From: Lycocorax pyrrhopterus obiensis
Taxonomy: Eukaryota; Chordata; Aves; Passeriformes; Paradisaeidae
Assembly (NCBI GenBank): GCA_014706295.1
Contig: JACSVZ010000011.1
Location: 8,430,163 to 8,494,162, forward strand
Reading direction: 5' to 3'
Length of the DNA stretch: 64,000 bases
The stretch's first letter is position 1. The number at the start of each line of letters is the position of its first letter. Of this stretch, positions 1 to 9,600 are shown piece after piece. The notes beneath the pieces are model-generated. The model saw nothing but the letters and a program-made list of their open reading frames with translations, was not told the DNA's origin and did not search any database. The position numbers were made by a program, and so were the translations under genes.

Positions 1-1206
1 CTGTGTTCTCTAAATGAGAACACCTGGTCTTGCTGTTGCAGAAGTGCTGGTCTGTGCTCAGGAGCACTTCTGCTGCAGAACAGATGTCAGAATTTGACTT
101 CTGTGAACCACCACTGACTGCAGCATTTTGAGGCTGTGTAATCTGAGCTCCAAGTTTTGATAATCAATCACAAAGTGAAGCTTGGACAAACTACTGAAAT
201 GTCTGTGGTGTACAGTAGAACAAAATGTAGAAATCCCGGAGAGTCTGAGCGAATTAGCCTTACTGAGCAAGGAGGTGTGTTGGTTCAATCATAATCCTGT
301 GTCAACAGCTCAACATCTTTTGGAACTGGAGTAGGCATCTCCACACAGTGCTATGTTGTACCATGTGGGTGTACCAACTCCAGGCAGTCTTGCCTTAAAA
401 GTATTTTGGTGCTCTCTGTTCCAAATACACAGAAGTACGTCACATGTGACTACTGAGGTCACTGAAATGAACCCTCATTATGGATAACACCCAAAGAACT
501 GCTGCTTTTGTCAAACATGTCCATTATAGTTTTCCCAGCATCTTGATTCAGGCACTGTTAGTATTGTAAATACTGATTATATGACTGGCTTCACTAAGAG
601 CTGACCAAGTTGTGTGATTTAGTTGTTGTCTGGTTTGTGTTTTCATTTGCTCTCATTCTTTGTGGCGGTGAAATGAAATCTGCCCAGTCCAGCTGTTGAT
701 CTGTCAGTTAGCTGAGTAAGGATCCACGTTTCCCCTCATATGATGTAAACATTAATTCAAATCATTTCCAGATTCTGATGCATTCTGTAACATTCTCAGT
801 GGCATTAGATATGTTAAAGATTTTAACAGTTTGACTGAATAATATGTGTAAGTCTTCTAAATCACATCTGTGGGACAGCTGAGGGATTGTTCCCTTGTCA
901 GTAGTGCCAGATTTGGTGCAATGGTCTGGATTGTATGGCAGGTTCCTAGTTGTGGGCCCACTTTTCCAAAAATCACTGCTGATGTATTCATGAAGTGTAT
1001 CTTTTAGACACTGAAAATGAGACTGATTGTTAGAAAGTGCCATCTTAAAAATATGCATTTGGCTTATCTCTGTATTTCTACTTTGAATTAAATCAGCTGC
1101 ATCAGCATGGTTCTTGCCTCTTTCTCACTGTCTCTTTTAACTCTGCTGTTTAAAAATTGTTTTGGTCTGCTTTGCTGTTGTGCAGCTTCTTGGGGTTGAA
1201 AATTGA

Positions 1207-1208
<2 letters not shown>
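1..1208. other. Non-coding unique sequence, left edge
   Basis: No gene is supported. Open frames on the minus strand (for example 762-1058) are under 100 codons, have no recognisable domain and lack splice context. The only structure is a pair of adjacent hairpins at 3-23 and 33-84, listed separately. The rest is AT-rich unique DNA without a transposon that I recognise. Confidence 0.7.
3..84. repeat. Two adjacent inverted repeats (hairpins)
   Basis: The first hairpin has a perfect 8-base stem (GTGTTCTC at 3-10, GAGAACAC at 16-23) with a 5-base loop. The second has a perfect 11-base stem (GCAGAAGTGCT at 38-48, AGCACTTCTGC at 63-73) with a 14-base loop. Its outer arms CTGTT and AACAG (33-37 and 80-84) could add five pairs beyond a 5-base bulge. 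The stems are seen directly. Whether they are transcribed or functional is unknown, and at about 52 bases the second is short for a microRNA precursor. Confidence 0.5.

Positions 1209-1249
<41 letters not shown>
1209..1249. repeat. 41-base poly-T homopolymer
   Basis: An uninterrupted run of T, the longest homopolymer in the window. It could be the reverse-strand poly(A) tail of a retrocopy lying to its right. Against that, no TTTATT (reverse of the AATAAA signal) appears close to its right side, and I found no flanking target-site duplication. A slippage-grown T tract is an equally good explanation. The apparent frame at 1157-1375 simply reads through the run as polyphenylalanine. Confidence 0.85.
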
Positions 1250-1253
<4 letters not shown>

Positions 1254-2779
1254 CTGGCATTTCCCCATCAGGTGTCTCAAGGTTGTTTGCTGATTTAGCA
1301 GCTCTGTGTTGTGGCTCACACCCTCATCACCAGTACAGTATCCCTCCTGCTGGAGTAAGGAGAGGAGTCAAGTGAAGGAAACACAGAGGTGATTCTTTAC
1401 TGGAACAGCAGATGTAGGTGCATCTGCCTTTTCAACTTTTAGACAGGAAAAGAAGGCTTATGTTGCACACAGGATATACTTAGGGTATACAAACAGGGAC
1501 ACTGACTAAAAGTCAACCATCTTTCCTATTACTGATAAAAGATTTCCAGTTAGTTACTTGTATGTTTTATTGTTATGCAGAGATGGCTGTTTTTCCTCCT
1601 AAATGCTGTAGACACCCCATTTCCTTGATCTATGAGGTATTAATTGACCCTATCTTTTATGATTTTACACAATTTCTTCTGATTTTGTTTTCACTTTTCT
1701 CTCTCTCAATGTATTTTGTGGTCTTGCCTCTCTTTCTTGTCATGGAAGCCAAACTAAGGGGAACTTTGCCTAGAAATTTGCCTCAGAAGCACCTCCTTTG
1801 TTTCACCAGGGCTGTCTCCAAGACCCTACAGTATCCTTGTCAGCTATGTGCTTCCTTTGTTTGTCAAATCTTTTTATCTGAAACAAAAATCTTTAATGTT
1901 TTCTAAGATACCATTTTTGATGTTTTGCTCTGGAGTTGTAAAATTGCCATGTTTAATATTTATAGGTTCATGAATTAATTAGTTGGAAAATGCTGTATAA
2001 GGATTAGTGCACTTAGGAAGAGGAGACACACGAGGTTCTGCCCTCCCAAGGATGTGTTTTGTTTAAGTGTATACTTGCCATGGAACATGCTGGTTTGAGT
2101 TTGCCACTAGGTATTGTGGCACATGGATTCCAGCTTCTCCTGTGAAATGAACTCAGATTTTCTTTGAATTCTTATGCAGACAGAGAAACATTTTCACCCT
2201 CAAAGTATGTCATCTTCACTGACTGCATCACTAATGACAGCTCTTGTCAGACTTTTGGCCTCAACTCCACTGTTGCCCACACAAATCTGTGACCTGTTTT
2301 TGAACTTGACTGAATTTGGGGGTAGCATACTCAGTGGGGTTCATGGTTTGGTTCCACATTAACTCGGGCTGTAAGCTGAGCTTCCATTTTGGTGCGAAAA
2401 CCCCTTATCATTGAAGTTTAGTAAGTGCAATGAAATTCAAATCTAATACTGTCACTTAAATCTGCCTTTACAATGAAGTAAACATAAAATAGTTCTGCAC
2501 CTGCTCTGTCCTCTTTTAAAATGTGGGAGTGGGAGGAGGGCTGGAGTGTTGTAGCTATCAGAAGCTCTGTTGAGGTCCAAACATCTGACATGAGCTGCAA
2601 ATAAAATGCGACAAGTTAGATGGCATGTGAGGTGCTAAGAACTTGCAGTTCCACTTACTCGGAGTTCAGGTTTTGGGTTTGTTTCTCTTTAATATCAGTG
2701 CCATATAATTTTGCATCTGTAAGGTAAAATGAATGTCTCCCACTGAGATCCGAGCACTCTGTGTATTCTTTTTCCACTT
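1250..2779. other. Non-coding unique sequence
   Basis: Nothing recognisable was found. The first 150 bases are slightly richer in GC and follow the T run, so they are the candidate body of a reverse-oriented retrocopy, but I could not match them to any gene. The frame at 1562-1906 (114 codons) is hydrophobic because of T-rich codons and is considered spurious. Confidence 0.65.
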
Positions 2780-2871
2780 GGAACATTAACATTGCTTTGC
2801 TCATCTGTAAAATGGGGCCAGTAAGCTCGTAAGCTTAAAAAGCATATTATGAACATTAATGTTTGTATATT
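2780..2871 (+). mobile_element. Ancient CORE-SINE/MIR-like fragment
   Basis: The stretch CTCATCTGTAAAATGGGG (2799-2816) is the hallmark of the 3' half of the MIR/CORE-SINE core. It is followed at the expected distance by ATTAATGTTTGTA (2856-2868), like the family's 'GGATTAAT..ATGTTTGTAAAG' section. The fragment is diverged and truncated at both ends. MIR-like SINEs are RNA polymerase III-derived, non-autonomous retroposons mobilised by LINE machinery, and copies this old are immobile fossils. The family is assigned from memory of the consensus. Confidence 0.6.
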
Positions 2872-3929
2872 ATGCAAATTTAAACTCCTCAATTTGTTTC
2901 TGAGTATGAATTCAACCTGCATACTCTTCTGGATGTGATTTGTCTTTGTGTCTTTTATAAGGTTGAGGACAGAGTTGTAATGAATTTTAAATAGTACAAA
3001 ACACTCTTTCAAATCACCAAATCTGTCTTTTTGCAGATACTTTATTTTGCCTGTCCCTTTTGACTTTGTCCTTCTGATTGGTTTTATTAGTTGCAATAAC
3101 TATTAGATCAAAAGAGACTTTGATTACCATTTGTTAAATCTGTACTACACTAGAGAAAATCACGGAGTTTTCTGTGCACCCACTCATGTTCAAGTGCTGA
3201 TCATACTTATCTCTAGCTGCAGGATCTTCTCTGCATTATGTAGTATCTAGGCTTGATTTTGGCCATTAGCTCAGGCTAAGAGCTGGCTCTCTACCAGCTA
3301 TTTTAGGGGGCTTCAGTGCATTATTTGGGTTTTTTTGTTCATTTAGTGGTCTGATTTTCCATAACAATGATGAAATTTCAGTTTATTTTGCAATTAATTT
3401 TTTTCCCCAAGTTATAACCCACAAGAAATGAGCATCTCTAAGTTTCCCCACAAAAATCCCCAAAGTAAGTCATATCTAGTATCTTTTAGTCCCTTACTGA
3501 CAAAGTTTCAAGCAAAAACAATAACTTGGCTTTGACCCTGCTCTCTTCAAAAAGGAAGTTACTTCTGAGCAGCAACATCAAAAAGAATAAATAATTGTTT
3601 TTCTTTTTGTTGTTATGATATGGATCATCTGAGCAGTTAGTGGTAAGCAAGCCGTCTTTGATTTGTTTCAGACGCCCTAGTGCTTCGTCCTCTATTTATG
3701 TCAGCATGTTCCTGTTCCCACACCAGGAAAGTAGAATCCCTTGATTAAATTCATATTTGTTTTAATCTTTCCCTGTGTCTGATCTCAAGCTCAAAGATTC
3801 TAATGAAAAAAGTAGTGTATCCTGCTGGGAAGAGTGCTGATGTCAGACTTTAGTCTGTTTGTTCTGTTCTAACCTGATAATGCTGGAAACGCTCAGAACC
3901 CAAAAGCTGAACTCCAGCAGATTCTTAAG
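2872..3929. other. Non-coding unique sequence
   Basis: AT-rich unique DNA. A short inverted repeat AGCTGG/CCAGCT lies near 3280-3300. No coding or mobile sequence was recognised. Confidence 0.6.
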
Positions 3930-4290
3930 ACAAAGATATTTTGTTATTTCGTAGAGAGTTATAAGCAAGATTTTTATTTGTAGTGCTAAATAAAAACAAA
4001 GAAAAAAAAAACCCCAAAAACCTTTTCAACGTATATTTGACAGAGCAATTGACCACAACAGTGAGTTTAATTAATCTGACCTCTATTTTCTTTATGTAAA
4101 GCAGGATTTTCCAAGTTCAACACAAAATCAATGAGAATAAGGAATACTAATAGGTGTTTATCTTTTGCAAGCTATATTAATAAAGATTTACAATAATTTT
4201 CTCACTTATTCATTGTCACAAGCAGAAATAAGCTCGGATGCATTTTGCCCCGTGCAATGACTGAAAGACTGTTTTTTTTCTAAAACAACA
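3930..4290. promoter_or_regulatory. Enhancer-like non-coding block (candidate)
   Basis: AT-rich, non-repetitive and without any sustained open frame. It holds clustered homeodomain-type sites (TTTAATTAATC near 4067, and TATTAATAAAG near 4174) and a TTATTCATTGTCACA stretch that could suit SOX factors. This texture resembles conserved vertebrate non-coding elements, but AT-rich DNA yields such matches by chance. It is inference only; conservation cannot be judged from one sequence. Confidence 0.2.
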
Positions 4291-7200
4291 AAACCTAAGG
4301 CATAGCAGATGCTCTCTTCTAGCTGGAGAGCTTGGAGACGTTCCTGTCATTTTTTCCCTCCCCCCAACCTTCCCCATGCTTTCCCTCCAGCTGCCTCTCT
4401 GCTGGAGGTTTCTGCCCTAGAATTCCTGCAGGTGGAACAGAATGTGTGTGGTCATCATCTGGTCTAGTGTAAAGTCGGCAAACTTAGCTAAATTCTTCTC
4501 CTCAGTGGTTAAAACTAACCAGACTTATCTAAGCAGCTGAAGGGGACATGCATGTCTCATTCTGCTGGCAGAGACATCCTAACAGTAGTTTCTCTTGGTA
4601 ATATGCATTTGCAAATCGAGTTGGCATTGCAGAAAAACTTACACAGATGATGGAGGGTGCCATGTGTCTTGGTTTATAAGCTGACAGTGCTCAGCACTTT
4701 CAAGGAGACATTCAATGCCTTGGAGAGGTCCGAATTCGTGATGAGATTTTTTTTTTCTCTAAATGAATTGTACAAACATATGTGACAGAGCAGGCCTTGG
4801 TTTTACCTATGAGCTGCAATGATGCTTTCTTTTCTTCAGCAACCCATATCGTAAGTTCTGTGTATCTTGAAACTGGAGAGCAGAGGCAATGGTAACATGC
4901 ACAAAGGCATGGTGGAGTCTAATTCCCTCATCCAGAATGAGTTATTCAGAAATAGTTAAAAGATATTTTCTGAACCGTGAAGTGGCATTTGAGTTTTTGC
5001 TTTAACCTAGAATCTCTAGCCTATATGGTTGTTTTGTGAGGGACTGGGGCAGATGAAGGTGGAAGGAAGTAGTTTCTTTCTTTATAATACAACATTGGAG
5101 TCAATATGAAACTTAGAAAAAAATAGAAGCACTTTCATATGCTGACAGACATATGCCCCAAGATATGAACTGCAGGATACAACACTGCATGTGTTTCTTC
5201 TAATAGTCAAGTGTTTTATTGATGAAAATGGGAACATCTAGGTACTTAACTGTTCGAATTCCTTGTTACGTTTTTGAGCATCTCAGTGTGAACTAAAAAA
5301 ATCCCGTTATAAACATCCACCTTTCAACTTGTGTCATGTTTTTATTGGTAAACCAAATGCGATGTGATAGTGCAAATCTGTTGAGTCTGTGGTTACTCAG
5401 TGTGGAGAGCCACCCAACAGCAGTGACTGTAATTATGGATGGGAGGGAGGTCTTTCCCTGCTGTAGGACAGCTGGTGAATGTCCTGAAGGGCTATGAGGA
5501 GCGTATGTGCAATACACCCATTTGTACTTGCAACCTTGTCTAGTTGATGTGCAGACTCTGGACCAGTCTTTCTTTTTTGGATCCTGGCCAATATTTGCTT
5601 GGACTAGCTATTTTTGGTTGTTTAGTTGAGTGATTTGAAGTTATTTTACCAAAAAGATTTCATATAAATAAGCAGAAATATACATATAGCTGCAAAGCAT
5701 ACAAAAGCAATACTGACCCCTCAAGACTAACAGAAATCCTGTAGTTAATCTGTGTGTAGGCCTATAGTTGCCATTGTCAAAAGTGTCAAAGCACTGCTCG
5801 ATGAGGAAATATTTAGAAAGGGTCTTTTGCAAAACTGTTTTAGAAGTGGTTGCACATAGAAAAACAAAATTATACTTTTGAGGAAGTCTTAGGTATTGAA
5901 TAATAATTTTCACAAATCACAGATATAAAAAGTCATGGTAGATGATTTTTGAGATTGTGATTATTGGATTAATTCTTTTCTCTCTTTTATTTTAGCTCAC
6001 TATGGAATACTTTTTTTTTTGTTTTGCTGCAATCTACCCAGACAGTTTTCTGTCCTCACTTGTCCCTGTTTTATTTTGGCAACACTGTAGACACTATATC
6101 CTCTGTAGAGAAACACCAACCTTGGCAATGTTCCTGACAGTCTTTTATCTCTCCCTATCCATATGGCACTATATTTATTGCCTAAAGTGTATTGCTTACT
6201 TCTAATGATTAAGCAATAAAATGAACAAATTGTAAAATATCTTCACGTTATTCATCTATTCAGTGCTTATATGCAGTTTTAGTATGGGATCATTATAGAA
6301 TGTATGGTGAGAGTTACTTCATTTGAAAGAGACCAGTGATAAAAGATGCAACAGATTTCACCTTAAAAAATGTCCCAGTTTGATTATTGTTCATGGACCA
6401 GGCCTTTACACATGAGTGAAATTATAATTTCTTAACAAAATTGTTTTGAGACTTTATTGTTTAATGGTTTTTAGGAACTGCCCCTCTCCCCCAGTAGTGT
6501 TGGATGTTGTCATTGTCTATTTATTGCTGCAGCTTGGATTATTTGATTGACTGATATATTCAAACATGGTAAATCTCTGCTCTTATTAGTTTTCAAATCT
6601 AAAGCCATAGCTATATTGATTTGTTCTGATAAACATCTTAAAAGCCTTTGTTCTTATGTTCTGCATGTCATGCACAGAACTCTGCATGCCATTCACAGAG
6701 CAAGCATGCAGCTGCTTGTTCTGTGATTCTGTTTTGTCTTGAACAGTCTAGATTATGGATTGAATTCTGAATTTTATGAGAACCAGATAGGAATCTGTCC
6801 ATAAATATCCTTTGAATGTTGATAGATCTCCAATTCTTCTGCCACCAATGAAAGAGACACATTCTTCCCTAAATGGTGGAGCTGACTGGAAAAAGTCCTG
6901 ACATGAGCCTGTATAAAGAATCATGGGATACAGATTTTTGTCAGAAATTTCATCATAGAAAGGGAAATCTCCCTTTAAAAAAAAGTTTTGTTAAAATAAA
7001 GTTATTTCCACAACAGGAGAGTTTTGTAAAACCATCAGTTTGCAACAAAATAAAAATATTTACTACAATTTTTTCAGCCATCTCTAACTTTGATGTGTTT
7101 TGAATATTCAGTTTGTACAGCTATTTGTCTAAGCAAAGATATAGCAACTGTTATTAAATAATACATCATTACATTCTATTTGTATTTTGGAACATTTATA

Positions 7201-7439
7201 TACTGGTATGGTGGGATGATCTATGACTTTTTCAAGGGTGTCTCTTGAGGCTGCTGACTCTCACTGTGACAGCTGAAATTGCATTTGCTATGGGAGACAA
7301 AAAAAAAGGCTGAAGCGACTCCACAACTGAAACTTTTCTTTTGCTGGATTCCCAACATAAAAATCTGAAATACAATCACAAAAGCTGTTAAGCTTCTGTT
7401 TTAACTAACCATTATAACATGAGGAATGATTCCTGCCAC
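4291..7439. other. Non-coding unique sequence
   Basis: About 3 kb of AT-rich unique DNA, containing the quadruplex motif at 4356-4385. Frames at 5293-5517, 5641-5913, 6002-6205, 6668-6862 and 6873-7103 are all below 95 codons, lie on both strands and show no domain. No mobile element was recognised. Confidence 0.65.
4356..4385 (-). other. Predicted G-quadruplex motif (minus strand)
   Basis: On the plus strand C runs of 3, 6, 4 and 3 occur within 30 bases with spacers of 1, 6 and 7. The minus strand therefore fits the rule of four runs of at least three G with loops of 1-7. No promoter or gene lies nearby, so any role is unclear. Confidence 0.6.
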
Positions 7440-7690
7440 AACTTCTCATTGCAATTCACTGAAAACAGAGAGCCTATTCCTGTAATGTCAGAGCGATTGA
7501 ATTAATCCAGTTATGTGGCTTTGCTAGGCTTGCTATTTTTGTTTCACTAAGTTTTCAATCTATTTTTGTCCATTTCTTTATATGTGTATTATGTAAAAAG
7601 AGAAGGAAGCTGCTCTCATCTTTAATTCCCAATGCCTCCTTTTGATTGAAAGACTGTGTATTTTGAGAGTAATGAAACATTATATGAAAT
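7440..7690. promoter_or_regulatory. Enhancer-like non-coding block (candidate)
   Basis: Non-repetitive sequence with possible factor sites, including GATTGAATTAATCC (7496-7509, paired homeodomain half sites) and CTTTTGATTGAAAG (an imperfect palindrome near 7640). No open frame of note. The call is based on texture only and stays low until aligned to other birds. Confidence 0.15.
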
Positions 7691-7995
7691 TGATTTTTTT
7701 TTGGTTGGTAAGCAGACATCATCACACAATAACTTTGGTATGAGTAAAAGATTTGAAAAATTATCTTATTTCCTGTCCTCAGCCCCCTTCTATGTACATA
7801 GTCTTGAAAAGCAGAGCGTGGAATGTAGATTCTGATAAGCAGAACTGCTATACAGGCCTGAAGACAATACTCAGTTTAAAAAACATGGGAAAGAAAATGA
7901 AAAACTACTTGGGGTAATTAAAGAGATAGGAAGTGAGGTTTTACATCAGTCATGTCTACACCTACAGGAGGCACATTTCTCCAGTGGAGATTGCA

Positions 7996-8100
7996 GGCTA
8001 GATTTCCAAAGGGGATCATAAAAAGTATGTGCAGAAGCACTCTTAAGAAGTAACAGAATTTATGCATGTACCTCCCACTCACTGCTTTGAAAATCTGGCC
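7996..8100. mobile_element. Possible ancient 105-bp MITE-like element with terminal inverted repeats
   Basis: The ends GGCTAGATTTCCAAAG (7996-8011) and CTTTGAAAATCTGGCC (8085-8100) are inverted copies matching at 14 of 16 positions. The right end resembles a TTTGAAAATCTGGCC block I recall from old interspersed repeats in turtles and crocodilians. There is no coding capacity, as expected for a non-autonomous palindromic element. No clear target-site duplication flanks it (left flank ..ATTGCA, right flank TCACA..), so a chance inverted repeat inside another old SINE is possible. Confidence 0.4.
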
Positions 8101-9386
8101 TCACAAGTAGAAATGCTAAACTGTGTTAAAAATGTGTGGCTGGTAGGAATATAATTGATCTCTGAAAAGGCCCATGTTAGAGTCCAGGCATAGTTTATTT
8201 TTCTGCTTTACTATCAAAATGCAGAAGATTTTATGAAGTTATGGAAACTTTAAAGCTTGAACACTTTCCAGTTCCCAATGTAAAGCTCATTTATAAACCA
8301 GAGGATTTTACTGAAAGACTCCTCCTCTGAGCTAAAGCTTATCTTATAGGTAAACCTGTACCTTCATTTCTGCATACACATATACCTTAAATAATGAGCT
8401 ATTTAGACTTGATAGTGGCTTCAGCAAGTCATTGCTCACCCCATAAATGAACTCTGATTTCAACCTACCTGGTTCTAACCTCCCACCCTTTCTTTTTGCA
8501 ATCTGTTTGTCTGCTGAAGTAGCTACTATCAAACATTTGTTTCCCATTAGGTCATCACAGAATGTAACAAGCCTCTATGTTAGCCCAGGTAGTTTGAGTT
8601 CTACAATTATTTCCCCATGAGCCACCATTTTATCAATAGCTCTGAGCTGTTTGTAGCTTCTCTGTGCTGTAGGTGCTGGTACCAGACACAGTATTTCTGC
8701 AGAGTCCAACAATGTTCAACGTAAAGGTAACAAAATGTATTTATTTTCACTCCATCAATATGAGAATCTAATTTTCTATGTGTTTTCATTAGTTGACCAA
8801 TATCAGATGACTATTCAGTCTAAATTCCTCAAAGACTTTTCTAGAAAACCATCCTACTCTGCTTGGCCTGTAAACAAAGTCTGTTGTTTTCTGACTATGC
8901 AATTTTTCTTTAGACGTTACTGGAAGGAATGTTGTGGGGATTTTTTTTATATTTGTAGAAAAAAAGGCAGAAAAAGTGGTGAAATGAATATAAATAGTTC
9001 ATGATGTGATTTAGGATTTATATCAAAATGTATGTATCCTATGCAGTTAATGTAATTCTATATGTTGAACCTCTGAATCTCTGTTTTAGCAAACCAGTGT
9101 CACTATATGAAAACGCTGACACTTTCTGTAGTATTCAGACCTTCTTCGTGGTCTCACACATGTAGTATTTGACCATCAGTGTCAGTTAGGATTTTTAGTA
9201 GTGTTTTGACTTTATCTCACTTTAAGTTGTAGTTTAACTTTCTCACCTGCAATTGTAACTGAAGTTGATTTAGTCTGGACAGAAATACATTTGGATTGCC
9301 TATGTGACCTAAACTTATGTCTCATTAACAAATAATAGCTTTTTAAATGTTTCTAGTTTCATTGTTTCTAGTTGTCTGACTAATAT
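8101..9386. other. Non-coding unique sequence
   Basis: AT-rich unique DNA. Small frames on both strands (8344-8547, 8607-8789, 8735-9004) overlap partly and look accidental. No repeat was recognised. Confidence 0.65.
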
Positions 9387-9600
9387 ACCAGGACTTTAAA
9401 GGGTTTTTTTCTATCTCTTGGCCCTCAGCTTGTTGGGTGACTTGAGCAAGTTGCTGGCCTGCTCTGTGCATCTATTTTTTTTTCTTGCCTCTCTTGCGTA
9501 TCTGTTTAGATGACAAGCTTTGTGAGGCACAAACATGTACCTGTAAAGTGCCTAGTGGTATGGGGTGTCTTAAAAACTGCTGTAATGTGAATAATAACTT
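9387..9600 (+). mobile_element. CORE-SINE/MIR-like element, best-preserved copy
   Basis: The left part follows the CORE-SINE order: CCAGGACTTT.., a C/T-rich stretch, then GGGTGACTTGAGCAAGTTGC (9434-9453, the 'GTGACCTTGGGCAAGTCAC' core) and CTCTGTGCATC (9462-9472, the 'CTCTGTGCCTCAGTTTCC' core). The right part follows the tail I recall from sauropsid members: CTGTTTAGATGACAAGCTTT (9502-9521), TGTAAAGTGCCTAG (9542-9555, compare 'TGTACAGCGCCTAG'), GGTATGGGG, then CTGCTGTAATGTGAATAATA. Matching blocks in the right order over about 200 bases make chance unlikely. It is diverged, hence old. Subfamily not assigned. Confidence 0.75.

Noticed and set aside
1157..1375. Plus frame with polyphenylalanine
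   Set aside because: It is a read-through of the 41-base T run.
5251..5261. GTTCGAATTCC resembling a tRNA B box
   Set aside because: It lacks the invariant C of the B box and no A box or cloverleaf can be placed upstream.
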